Shown here in pieces: positions 9,515 through 18,751 of a stretch of DNA of 38,111 nt. Each line of letters starts with the position of its first letter. The stretch's first letter is position 1. A program made the position numbers and the translations under genes. The stretch is from Oscillospiraceae bacterium (GTDB lineage: Bacteria; Bacillota; Clostridia; Oscillospirales; CAG-272), in the NCBI GenBank assembly GCA_009779295.1, contig WREN01000002.1:1-38111 (forward strand), written 5' to 3'. The notes below the pieces were generated by a model. It was not told the DNA's origin and did not search any database. It worked only from the letters and a program-made list of their open reading frames with translations.

Positions 9515-10551
9515 TGAACGATAACATGAAAAAATACAAGCCGGATTGGACCGAAGCGAAACAGCGCATGACCGATTGGTGGAACGGCAAAAAAGTAGAC
9601 CGCGTCGTCGCGAGCGTCCGCGCGCCGAAACCTGTTGATAACCTTCCGCCGTACATCGGCCGCGTGCCGGACAAATACACCGATCACGATACTGTGTTCC
9701 ACAACTTAGACCGCGCGCTGAATTCCACTTTATACTATGCGGAGGCGTTCCCGTTCCATTTCGTGTACTTCGGACCGATGTTCACGGTCACGTATTTCGG
9801 CGCGGAACCGACGTTCACCGAAACTACTACTTGGTACAAGCCGAATTTTCAAACGCTCGATGAGATAATCGCGTACAAGCCGGATTTTCCCAACAATAAA
9901 TGGTGGAACATAAGTATGGATATCCAAAAAAAATCCGTCGAACGCGCCGACGGCAGCTATTTGGTTACGGGGATTGGGTTCAGTTCGTACATTGATATCC
10001 TGGACGCTTTGCTCGGCACGGAAAAACTGTTGTGCGCGATGGTCCAAGAACCGGAAAAAGTCATTGCGGCGCGCGATAATTTGATAAAACATACCGCAAT
10101 CGAACGTGAAAACGGCGACGGAAGTATAAGCTGGCTCGGAATTTGGACGCCGGACAAAACGACGTGCAACCAGTGCGACCTGTGCGTCATGATTTCGCCG
10201 GAAATGTTTGACAGGTTCGTGTTCGACGATTTGAAATCCACTTACGATCAGCTTGACCGCGGAATGTATCACCTTGACGGCGAAGAGGAGATAAGACATT
10301 TGGATTCGCTGTTCCGTTTGGAGAAACTGCAAATGATTCAGTGGGTGCCGAACAGAAACCATGACCCGTTAAACTGGATCGACTTGTTCAAGCGCATACA
10401 AAACGCGGGTAGAAGCGTTCTCATCAGCACGCCGTACACAAGAGTCCGGGAACTCTTGGATAAACTCGACCGCGATCTGGTGTACCTTGACGTGTGGTGC
10501 CCGAACGAGGAGGAAGCAAATCAAGTCATGCGCGAACTTGAGAGAAAATGA
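9511..10551 (+). CDS. Uroporphyrinogen decarboxylase-superfamily-like protein
   Basis: MTDWWNGKKVDRVVASVRAPKP resembles the URO-D N-terminus; later YHLDGEEEIRHLDSLFRLEKLQMIQWVP. Confidence 0.6.
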   Translation: MMNDNMKKYKPDWTEAKQRMTDWWNGKKVDRVVASVRAPKPVDNLPPYIGRVPDKYTDHDTVFHNLDRALNSTLYYAEAFPFHFVYFGPMFTVTYFGAEPTFTETTTWYKPNFQTLDEIIAYKPDFPNNKWWNISMDIQKKSVERADGSYLVTGIGFSSYIDILDALLGTEKLLCAMVQEPEKVIAARDNLIKHTAIERENGDGSISWLGIWTPDKTTCNQCDLCVMISPEMFDRFVFDDLKSTYDQLDRGMYHLDGEEEIRHLDSLFRLEKLQMIQWVPNRNHDPLNWIDLFKRIQNAGRSVLISTPYTRVRELLDKLDRDLVYLDVWCPNEEEANQVMRELERK

Positions 10552-11075
10552 GATTTGACGTTACGTAAACGCCCTTTATAAACTTCATGGAGTTCCGGCA
10601 GATCGCAGAAATCGGCCGGCTTGATGAGGTTTATTTTTTTCGGGAATTTCAGCGCGCCGTTGGTGTAAAGGATGTGCGCGACGAACTGCGAACACACAAA
10701 ATGATACCGCCGCTCGATAGAAATGCCGAAGTTGTACATAATCAATCCGATAAGGTTGTATTTGTACGCGTCGTAGTTGTTCAGCATATCGCCGATCCGC
10801 GATTTGATGGATTCGTATGTATCTTCGTTGATTTCGAGCTCATAAAGCGCGCAAGGCGCGTCGCCGTTACGGGCGAAAATTCCCGTGTCGATGTCTTCAT
10901 GGATGAATCCGGCAATAAGCGGAAAGTGGATGTTACGCCGCGCGAAACTGTAAAGTTCGTTGAGTTCTTTATCGAGCGCAATCGATGCGTGGGAGTATGT
11001 ATCGCCGTTCACCTTGCGGATAATCCGGGCGGGGAGCGTATTTGTTTTTGTCAGCAGGATGTAAACCGATTTCAT
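10521..11075 (-). CDS. NlpC/P60- or YiiX-like putative cysteine peptidase
   Basis: KVNGDTYSHASIALDKELNELYSFARR ... YHFVCSQFVAHIL: His- and Cys-containing motifs of a permuted papain-like fold. Confidence 0.6.
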   Translation of the reverse strand: MKSVYILLTKTNTLPARIIRKVNGDTYSHASIALDKELNELYSFARRNIHFPLIAGFIHEDIDTGIFARNGDAPCALYELEINEDTYESIKSRIGDMLNNYDAYKYNLIGLIMYNFGISIERRYHFVCSQFVAHILYTNGALKFPKKINLIKPADFCDLPELHEVYKGRLRNVKSHFLSSSRMT

Positions 11076-11147
11076 AAATTATTATCACCTGTGGGTATTA
11101 TATCACAGATTTGCTACGTTGTAAAGGGAGAAAATATATTTTGGATA

Positions 11148-11176
11148 TTGACAAGTATTTTAAATTATGGTATATT
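11148..11176 (+). promoter_or_regulatory. Sigma-A-type promoter upstream of the M81 peptidase gene
   Basis: TTGACA (11148-11153), 17 nt spacer, TATATT (11171-11176). Confidence 0.75.
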
Positions 11177-11207
11177 ATGATGTAACAGCAAACGTTTTCA
11201 AAAATAA

Positions 11208-11274
11208 AAACACCCGGCGCTACGGCGCCACCCTCTTTACCCGCGCCAATAAATTGGCGCTAAAGAGGGCAAGG
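11208..11274 (+). repeat. Palindromic element A
   Basis: AAACACCC-GGCGCtacgGCGCC-ACCCTCTTTA-cc-cGCGCCAAtaaaTTGGCGC-TAAAGAGGG-CAAGG; 32/33 nt identical at its left end to element E. Confidence 0.8.
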
Positions 11275-11284
11275 AAGTAATGCC

Positions 11285-12637
11285 ATGAAAATTTTTATAG
11301 GCTCAATACAAATGGAAGTAAACACGTTAAGCCCGCTTCGGAATACCATCGAAGCGTTTAATTTCGTCGAAGGCGACAGGATGTTAACAAAAACGCCCGC
11401 GACGGAAGTTTTCGCCGAATGTGAAGTAATCCCGTCAATTTACGGCAACGCTTTGCCTTCGGGTCCGCTCGCGAAAGAAGTGTTCGGCGAACTGTTGGGC
11501 AAGCTCGTCACATCGCTCAAAAACGCCGGTAATGTTGACGGCGTTTGGCTCTATCTTCACGGCGCGCTCGAAGTGGACGGCGCAGGGAGCGGCGACCTCG
11601 CGATCGTCAAAGCGCTGCGTGAAGTAACCGGCTACAACATTCCCTATGCGGTCGCGCTGGACTTTCACGCCAACAACGACGAGGATATCGTCAACCATTG
11701 CAATATCATCTGCGGTTACCGCACGGCTCCGCACGCCGATATGGAAGCAACGCAGATCAAAGCCGCCAAACTGCTGCTGTATTGCCTGCGCAACAAAATA
11801 ATGCCGCGATGTATCATCAAAACCATCCCGGCGATTGTCGCGGGCGACACGATAATCACGGCCGAAACACCCTATCAAATACTCGACAAGCGTCTGCGCG
11901 AGATCGACAACGATTCGCGCATACTGAACATTTCGTTTTTCAGCGGGCAGAATTGGGCGGACGTTCCCAACAACCACGCGAGCGTAGTCGTATGCTACGC
12001 AAACGAACAGGAGAATATCGCTGTTGCGAATGGTTATGCCGGTGAGATTGCCGGCATATATTGGAACATCAAAGCCAAATTCAAGTTTCAGGTCGAAACT
12101 TACATGCCTGAAGAAGCGTTGAAGCGCTGTATGGAATATACGGATTCGCCTGTATTTTGCAGCGATTCCGGCGACAACGTAACCGCGGGAGCGGGCGGCG
12201 GAAGCACGTTATTGCTGTCTTTGGCAATCAAACTTGGTATGAAAAAAACTCTCTTCGCGGGCATTTACAGCCCTGAATTATACGAACAATGTAAACGCGG
12301 CACAATCAACGGCGCGACCGTCAAAAAGCATTGTGAAATATTGAGCTGGAGCGACGAACCGGCAGGCGGAGGATTTTTAATCACGATGGGAGGTATTGAC
12401 GTTATCGTTACTGAAAACCGCTGCGGATTCATCTCGCCTGAAATCATCGAATCCGGCGGCGTTAAAATCGGCGAATATAATATTATTGTAGTCAAACTTG
12501 GATACTTATATCCAAAACTTGCTGAAATCGCGAAAAAAGCGATTCTTGCGTTCACGCCCGGCGACAGCTGCGTGGATATCAAACAGTTGAAATTTAAAAA
12601 CATTAAAAGACCGTGTTACCCTTTTGATGTTTTTTGA
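11285..12637 (+). CDS. M81 family metallopeptidase (MlrC/microcystinase-like)
   Basis: GSIQMEVNTLSP, GVWLYLHGALEVDG, VALDFHANNDEDIVNHCNIICGYRTAPHADMEAT, SDSGDNVTAGAGGGSTLLL. Confidence 0.88.
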   Translation: MKIFIGSIQMEVNTLSPLRNTIEAFNFVEGDRMLTKTPATEVFAECEVIPSIYGNALPSGPLAKEVFGELLGKLVTSLKNAGNVDGVWLYLHGALEVDGAGSGDLAIVKALREVTGYNIPYAVALDFHANNDEDIVNHCNIICGYRTAPHADMEATQIKAAKLLLYCLRNKIMPRCIIKTIPAIVAGDTIITAETPYQILDKRLREIDNDSRILNISFFSGQNWADVPNNHASVVVCYANEQENIAVANGYAGEIAGIYWNIKAKFKFQVETYMPEEALKRCMEYTDSPVFCSDSGDNVTAGAGGGSTLLLSLAIKLGMKKTLFAGIYSPELYEQCKRGTINGATVKKHCEILSWSDEPAGGGFLITMGGIDVIVTENRCGFISPEIIESGGVKIGEYNIIVVKLGYLYPKLAEIAKKAILAFTPGDSCVDIKQLKFKNIKRPCYPFDVF

Positions 12638-12677
12638 TGAAAATTTATAAATTTAAATATTAAATGGAGGAAAGATT

Positions 12678-14153
12678 ATGTTCAATTTAAAAAAGGCGTT
12701 ATGTTTCGCGCTGATTTTATGCTTTTTAGTTACGACGGTACTTGCGGCATGTTCCAAAAGCGAAGAACCATTAAATGTCAATACTGGGGGGGGGCAATAC
12801 CTTCCCGACGACGTACTCATTGACAGCCTTGAAGCGAGACGGTTTGTTTCAGACGAGGTTCCCGCGATGAATTTCAACGGAGCGGAATTCAGGATAGTGA
12901 CCCAGACGCATGAATCAGGTAATATTATTCAGGAAGAAGCTACCGGAGATACAATTAAAGACGTAATTTACGAAAGAACCGTCGCGGTTGAAGACAGGTT
13001 CAACATCAAATTTGTATTGATCCCTGACACATACTGGGAAAATAACAATTATGTAACTAAAGTCGTTATGGCGAACGAGGACGCGTTCGATTTCTTTTAC
13101 GGTCAGGGCGTGTCAACTTCCGAAGTGGTTTTGAAAAAGTTGATGCTGTCGTGGGAATATATCCCATACGTTGATTTTTCCAAACCGTGGTGGTCTTCGA
13201 GTACGGTTGACGACTTGTCGGTACTCGGCAAGACCTATTTAGCGATCGGCGACTTTTCGCTCTCATCGCAAACAACGACATACTGTATGTATTACAACAA
13301 AATGCACGCGGAAAGATATATGCTTCCCGATATGTATGACGTTGTTAAAAAAGGTCAATGGACGGCCGATAAACTTCTTGAACTCACAAAAGACATTTAC
13401 GAAGACCTTAACGGCGACGGCGTAAAAGATTCCGAAGACTTTTTCGGTTATTCGGGTTCTCCGCTCAGTCCTATCAACGCGTTCCTTCAGTCGTTTGACA
13501 ACCCGATCATGAAGAAAGACGAAACCGGTATCCCGCAGGTAGTATTGAAAACGCCGAAAATGACGGATCTCATTGAAAAGCTCAAATATCTGCACTTTGA
13601 AAACCCGGGTTCATGGTGCGATAAAAACGATGATTATTCTAAAGGCAACAGCGGGTCGGTGCTTTTCGTCGGAAGCCGCTGCATATTCATAACCGGCGGG
13701 CTTAACTATGGTTTCCGCGCACTTGAAGAGGATTACGGAATTATCCCGTATCCGAAGTGGGACGAGATTCAGGACAGATACAAAACTATGTCGGACGGAG
13801 GCATGTCTCTGTTCGCGATACCGATAACCGCGAGTAACCTTGAGATGATCGGCGCGGTAACGGAAGTTCTGAACGCGGAGAGCTGGAAGTATCTGATGCC
13901 GGCATACTACGACATCGCGCTCAAAGTCAAGAGCGTCAGGGACGAGCAGTCGATCGAGATGATCGAGCTTATCATGGACGGGCGCGTATACGATTTCGGC
14001 TACACGTTCGATAACTGGCAGGGTATGGGGTTCGTCGTCGAATGGCTCTTGCGGAGCGAGCAGAGTTTCGAAACATGGTACGCGGCGAACGAAACTAAAG
14101 CTCTGACGCATTATACTAAGATGGTCAATGTGTTCTTGGGGATAGAGGATTAG
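12678..14153 (+). CDS. Extracellular solute-binding lipoprotein (sugar ABC transporter type)
   Basis: Lipobox LVTTVLAACSKSEE; SBP-like body (GDTIKDVIYERTVAVEDRFNIKF...KGQWTADKLLELTKDIYEDLNGDGVKDSEDFFGY); RBS GGAGG. Confidence 0.82.
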   Translation: MFNLKKALCFALILCFLVTTVLAACSKSEEPLNVNTGGGQYLPDDVLIDSLEARRFVSDEVPAMNFNGAEFRIVTQTHESGNIIQEEATGDTIKDVIYERTVAVEDRFNIKFVLIPDTYWENNNYVTKVVMANEDAFDFFYGQGVSTSEVVLKKLMLSWEYIPYVDFSKPWWSSSTVDDLSVLGKTYLAIGDFSLSSQTTTYCMYYNKMHAERYMLPDMYDVVKKGQWTADKLLELTKDIYEDLNGDGVKDSEDFFGYSGSPLSPINAFLQSFDNPIMKKDETGIPQVVLKTPKMTDLIEKLKYLHFENPGSWCDKNDDYSKGNSGSVLFVGSRCIFITGGLNYGFRALEEDYGIIPYPKWDEIQDRYKTMSDGGMSLFAIPITASNLEMIGAVTEVLNAESWKYLMPAYYDIALKVKSVRDEQSIEMIELIMDGRVYDFGYTFDNWQGMGFVVEWLLRSEQSFETWYAANETKALTHYTKMVNVFLGIED

Positions 14154-14158
14154 GGAAC

Positions 14159-14300
14159 GGAATCCCCCTTGTCAAACGCCAACAAGTTGGCGATGTGACA
14201 TCCCCCCTTTAGCAAGGGGGGCAAGAAAGAGAAAGAAACGGAAATCGCAACCTCCTTGCCTCCATTGCCAAAGGGGGGTGCCCGAAGGGCGGGGGGATTC
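14159..14300 (+). repeat. Palindromic element B
   Basis: Outer stem GGAATCCCCC / GGGGGGATTC; left hairpin CGCCAACaaGTTGGCG; inner TCCCCCCTTTagcAAGGGGGG; right GCCCgaaGGGC hairpin. Confidence 0.8.
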
Positions 14301-14319
14301 TACAAAGGAGTATGATAAA

Positions 14320-15423
14320 ATGAAAACCTTAACAACAAGAGAAAGATTCATCCGCACATTAACAGGTCAGGAAGTAGACCGCGTGCCGTTCATGAAAGTA
14401 TTCGGCGGCGACGCCGCGGTTATTCCGCCCTGGCTGGAAAAATATCCGAGCCTGCCGCGAATCATCGACGAACTGTTGAAATTCGAGGGCGGCTACAGAG
14501 GCTGGAGGATCACGCCCGTAAACTTTAATCTGTGCGGTCCGGTCACTTACGAAGTTATCGCCGAAACCGACAATGACCGAACCGTGAAAAGCAGTATCGG
14601 GCAAGTAACCATACAAAATAAAAGCGGCAATTTTCACTCCCACCACGTCGAATACCCTGTCAAAACCCCAAACGATTGGGACAGGATAAAATCGACGTAT
14701 CTCGACCCATACGACCCTGCGCGTTTCCCCAAAGACTGGGAATTATACGCGCTGTTATACAAAGACCGCGAGTTCCCGCTGCAGCTTACGCACGGCGGCG
14801 TTTACGGGTTCGCCCGCAACATGATGGGCGACGAGAACCTGTGCTACGCCATCTACGACGAGCCGGAACTGGTGCGCGACATTATGGACACGTACACCGA
14901 TATGTGTTTAAAACTCTGGGAAATCATGTGCCGCGACGTGCAGTTCGATTTAGTCGAATTCTGGGAGGATATGGCGAGCAAGACGGGCTCGATCATTTCG
15001 CCGGATTCGTTCAACGAGTTCATGGCTCCGAATTACAGAAAAGTCTGTGATTTCGCCGCCGCGCATAAAATCCCGATCCTGCTCGTAGACAGCGACGGCT
15101 ACACCGACGAACTCGCGCACCTGATGGCGGCTAACGGCGTCAACTCGCTTTATCCGTTTGAAGTCGGCGCGGGCTGCGATACGTTGAAAGTCTTGCGCGA
15201 ACTCCCGACTATGAGCGCGATAGGCTGTCTTGAGAAGAACGCCTGCGCATTAGGCAAGGACGCAATCGACGAGCAAATGGAAATCGCGCGCAAGCTCATC
15301 AAAAATGGGCGCTGCATACCCGGCACCGACCATTTCGTAATGTACGACGCGTCGTTTGAGAACTACAAATATTTCATGAATTCACTGCGCGAAGTTATTT
15401 TAACTACAAAACCGGGAGGATAA
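14320..15423 (+). CDS. Uroporphyrinogen decarboxylase family protein
   Basis: TTRERFIRTLTGQEVDRVPFMKVFGGD; IISPDSFNEFMAPNYRKVCDFAAAHKIPILLVDSDGY. ATG at 14320 after AAAGGAG. Confidence 0.82.
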   Translation: MKTLTTRERFIRTLTGQEVDRVPFMKVFGGDAAVIPPWLEKYPSLPRIIDELLKFEGGYRGWRITPVNFNLCGPVTYEVIAETDNDRTVKSSIGQVTIQNKSGNFHSHHVEYPVKTPNDWDRIKSTYLDPYDPARFPKDWELYALLYKDREFPLQLTHGGVYGFARNMMGDENLCYAIYDEPELVRDIMDTYTDMCLKLWEIMCRDVQFDLVEFWEDMASKTGSIISPDSFNEFMAPNYRKVCDFAAAHKIPILLVDSDGYTDELAHLMAANGVNSLYPFEVGAGCDTLKVLRELPTMSAIGCLEKNACALGKDAIDEQMEIARKLIKNGRCIPGTDHFVMYDASFENYKYFMNSLREVILTTKPGG

Positions 15424-15427
15424 TAAA

Positions 15428-17950
15428 ATGATAACATTTGAAAACAAATATTTGCGCTATTCTTTTGAAGAAAACGGCAATATAACGGAATTTACCATCG
15501 GCGGCAAGAATCTTTCAACGAGCGGAAATTTCGCCGCGCTTTACAAAGAGAAAGGTTCCGCGGCGTTGACTCCGACAATTTTACTCAACAATAATATCTT
15601 AACCGTCAGTTTCGGCGACATTTCGTTTGAGATTGAAGTCACGGTTTATGATGAGTACATCACCTATAAAGTTATTTCCGCGTCCGAAAACGTTTACAAA
15701 TTCGTGTACGGCGCGGTCAACATCTCCGGCGGCGGCACGATGCTCGCGCTGAATAATTTCACCGAAACGCTCGGTTTTCCCGGTAAAACGAAACTCATCG
15801 GCGCTATGTGTTTCGGCAGAACGGGTATCGTCGGTTCGCAGGCGGCTTTGATAGCCGTTCCGCAGGAACGTTTGATCCCTCTTATGAAGGAGATATTAGA
15901 ACCTATCGAAATCGGCACGATGACCGTTTCCAGAGCGGGCGGTCCTTGGGCGGGCAGCGTCGAGGGCGCGAACGGCACGTACATCATTTCCGGCGAGTGT
16001 CCGGCTCCCGAGAAAGTGGACGCGCTTCTGGAGTATTACCGTTCGCTGAAGATAACGCAGGTGGATTTCCATCAGGGCGGGATGTTCAGGCAGGGGGATT
16101 TCCACTTCCATTTCCCCGGCGGGATAACGGAGTTCAGGAAGTTTTCCGACAAGCTCAAAGAGTACGGAATGATGTCGGGCTTGCACACATACGCACAGTT
16201 TATCGACCCGATGTCGAAATACGTCACGCCCGTTCCGTATAAAGAATTGGACGCGATAAAAGTTTACACGCTCGCCGAAGATATATCCACTACGGCGGAT
16301 ATAATAAAAGTATTGGAAGATACATCAAGTTTAAACACGATAACCGGCTTCTTCGTCAGGAATAGTTTATACATTCAAATCGGCGACGAAATGATAGTTT
16401 TCAGAAACGTTGACGCGGAAGGATTCAAGAACGTCGAGCGCGGCGCGCTTGGAACGAAAGTCACGGCGCATAAAAAAGGCGCGCAAGTCAAACATATGGC
16501 GCACATGTTCTGCCTGTTCGTGCCGAAGATGGATTCGGAGCTGTTTCTTGAGATCGCCCGCAACACCGCGCAGGCTTATAATGAGGGCGGGTTCGACATG
16601 ATCTATCTCGACGCGCTGGACGGCACGCCGAGCATGATAGACGATTATGAGTTCACGTGGTATTATTCCGCGAAGTTCGTAGCGGAGATTTTGAAGTACA
16701 CACAAGAAAAGCCGCCGATTCTCGAATACAGCATGATGACGCCGAGCCTTTGGTACGGGCGCACGAGAATGGGCGCGTTAGACACGCCGTTCACGGGCTA
16801 TAAGCAGTTCATTAAAGGGCATATTCACTACAACCAAAATATGGCGGAAGCGATGTATCTGTCCGGTCAGCTCGGATGGATTTCCGTTTATCCGACTACG
16901 CTTTGCCCGCTTGATTTGCTGACAGGTTATTCGACCAGATTTTTCTTCGAGGACGACGTTGATTACCTCGGCGCGAAATCGATAGCGTACAACACGGGTA
17001 TGTCTTACATCGTCGTGGCGGCGCAGGATCAGGACAAGTGGCCGGCGCTGACTAAGAATACTGAGTTGATAGGCACGTATGACAAGTTAAGGCTTGAGAA
17101 TTATTTCGCCCCGCACATAATTGAGCAATTGAAGGATTTGGACGCGGATTTCAAATTGATCGGCAATGAGTTCTACCGTATGTTCTATCCGACAAAGAAG
17201 TTGTTCAGCCCGGGCGACGATACGTTCGTCATTGACAATCCGGTGTGCGAACAGGATGCGGGTTTGCGGATTGAAAGTTTGTATTCGCTGTCGAATGAGG
17301 AAGAAGTTACGTTGCTTGAATTAGATGAGAATGAAGTCATTACGGAAGTCAAGAAGGATTTAGCGGTCACAGGTGTTCCGCTGGGAATGGGCGTTTGGAT
17401 TTACGGCAACAACGAGGGGTCGTATGTTTCAATCAAACTCAAGAGCCAGCCGCATATCGCGCACGGGATTCTTGAAAGATTGATTAAAGTCGATTTCAAC
17501 GGCTGGAAGTATTTCGAGCTCGTTGAAACCGATAACGGCGAGATTCCCGAAGCGCGCGAAGGCAAAGTCAGCTGCGATTACTCGGAGTTCAGGGAGTTCC
17601 CGCCGAATTTGAACTCGCTCGTGTATATTCACGTCAGGGTTATCGGTAAAAACGACGGTATCAAGATGCGCGACATTAAGGCGGTTTCAACAAAGGAGAA
17701 CGTGATCGTGAATCCGTCGCTCGGCGGGATTTCGTTCAAAGCTGCCATCAAGAGCGGGGAGTATTTGGATTACAGAGCCGGCGAAACTACGGCGAATGTT
17801 TACGATAAGTTCGGTAACGTCGTTGAGGTCGCTGATGTAAGCGGATATTTGAATTTGAAAACGGGCGCGAATACGACGAAGTTTAAGAGTGAAACGGAAG
17901 GCGCGAGAGTTAAACTGACGGCGATTATTAAGGGAGAGAAGATAAAATAA
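15428..17950 (+). CDS. Large protein of unknown family, possible glycoside-hydrolase-like TIM barrel with flanking beta domains
   Basis: Central region GGMFRQGDFHFHFPGGITEFRKFSDKLKEYGMMSGLHTYAQF ... YNEGGFDMIYLDALDG ... PPILEYSMMTPSLWYGRTRMGALDTP; N- and C-terminal beta-rich regions. Start after GGGAGG. Confidence 0.6.
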   Translation: MITFENKYLRYSFEENGNITEFTIGGKNLSTSGNFAALYKEKGSAALTPTILLNNNILTVSFGDISFEIEVTVYDEYITYKVISASENVYKFVYGAVNISGGGTMLALNNFTETLGFPGKTKLIGAMCFGRTGIVGSQAALIAVPQERLIPLMKEILEPIEIGTMTVSRAGGPWAGSVEGANGTYIISGECPAPEKVDALLEYYRSLKITQVDFHQGGMFRQGDFHFHFPGGITEFRKFSDKLKEYGMMSGLHTYAQFIDPMSKYVTPVPYKELDAIKVYTLAEDISTTADIIKVLEDTSSLNTITGFFVRNSLYIQIGDEMIVFRNVDAEGFKNVERGALGTKVTAHKKGAQVKHMAHMFCLFVPKMDSELFLEIARNTAQAYNEGGFDMIYLDALDGTPSMIDDYEFTWYYSAKFVAEILKYTQEKPPILEYSMMTPSLWYGRTRMGALDTPFTGYKQFIKGHIHYNQNMAEAMYLSGQLGWISVYPTTLCPLDLLTGYSTRFFFEDDVDYLGAKSIAYNTGMSYIVVAAQDQDKWPALTKNTELIGTYDKLRLENYFAPHIIEQLKDLDADFKLIGNEFYRMFYPTKKLFSPGDDTFVIDNPVCEQDAGLRIESLYSLSNEEEVTLLELDENEVITEVKKDLAVTGVPLGMGVWIYGNNEGSYVSIKLKSQPHIAHGILERLIKVDFNGWKYFELVETDNGEIPEAREGKVSCDYSEFREFPPNLNSLVYIHVRVIGKNDGIKMRDIKAVSTKENVIVNPSLGGISFKAAIKSGEYLDYRAGETTANVYDKFGNVVEVADVSGYLNLKTGANTTKFKSETEGARVKLTAIIKGEKIK

Positions 17951-17954
17951 AACA

Positions 17955-17981
17955 GGGACACGATACCACGTGTCCCTTCTT
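17955..17981 (+). terminator. Terminator hairpin at a convergent gene junction
   Basis: GGGACACG-ataCCA-CGTGTCCC followed by TTCTT. Confidence 0.7.
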
Positions 17982-17998
17982 CATATAAATTTTATACC

Positions 17999-18742
17999 CT
18001 AATTGGAATTATCCATCATTCCGAAACCGTCAACGTTCGCCTTCTGCATCGCTCCGAAAATCCGGTGTTTCAACCCTTTGTTTTCGCGCTCCAATTTATC
18101 GAGCATCACTTTCATATTTTCACGTTCCGTGTTCTCGTCTTCGGGGCACGGATTCTTTATCAACGGAAGCGGCGGATTGCGGTTTATAAAATAACGTATT
18201 TCTTTTTCGCGCACATAAATAAGCGGCCTTATCATAGTTATATTCTTGCGGCTCAAATATGTTACGGGCGAAAACGCGCCGATCCTGCCTTCGTTGAACA
18301 AATTCAGCATAAAAGTTTCGACGGCGTCGTCGAAATGGTGCCCGAGCGCGATTTTGTTACAGTTCATGGCGACAACCGCGTCGTGAAGTATGCCGCGCCT
18401 CATCCGCGAACATAACGAACACGGGTTAGATTCTTTGCGCGTTTCAAAAATTAGTTTTGCGAGTTGGGTGGGGATTATTTTGTATTCGATTTCAAGTTCG
18501 GCGCAGAATTTTATCAGCGGCTCAAAATCGATTCCGAATCCCATGTCAACCGTTACGGCGCAGAGTTCGTATCGTTTCGGATAGAACAAACGCATGTTGT
18601 AAAGCATACACAGCAGCGCGATCGAATCTTTTCCGCCCGACAACCCGACCGCTATGCGGTCGCCTTCGGCTATCATGCCGTAATCCTCAACCGCTTTGCG
18701 TCCGTGGCTTAAAATACGACGGATATTATTAAATTGAATCAC
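17999..18742 (-). CDS. TtcA-like tRNA 2-thiocytidine biosynthesis / PP-loop ATPase
   Basis: PP-loop VGLSGGKDSIALL; CSLCSRMRRGIL CxxC; GHHFDDAVETFMLN; NPCPED. Confidence 0.85.
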   Translation of the reverse strand: MIQFNNIRRILSHGRKAVEDYGMIAEGDRIAVGLSGGKDSIALLCMLYNMRLFYPKRYELCAVTVDMGFGIDFEPLIKFCAELEIEYKIIPTQLAKLIFETRKESNPCSLCSRMRRGILHDAVVAMNCNKIALGHHFDDAVETFMLNLFNEGRIGAFSPVTYLSRKNITMIRPLIYVREKEIRYFINRNPPLPLIKNPCPEDENTERENMKVMLDKLERENKGLKHRIFGAMQKANVDGFGMMDNSN

Positions 18743-18751
18743 TTTTTTACT

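Noticed and set aside
9730-10362. 210-aa ORF on the minus strand
   Set aside because: Antisense shadow of the URO-D-like gene.
11204-11284. Considered a known metabolite riboswitch upstream of the M81 gene
   Set aside because: No recognisable riboswitch core; the structure is explained by palindromic element A.
11435-11977. 180-aa ORF on the minus strand
   Set aside because: Antisense shadow of the M81 peptidase gene.
13611-14111. 166-aa ORF on the minus strand
   Set aside because: Antisense shadow of the solute-binding lipoprotein gene.
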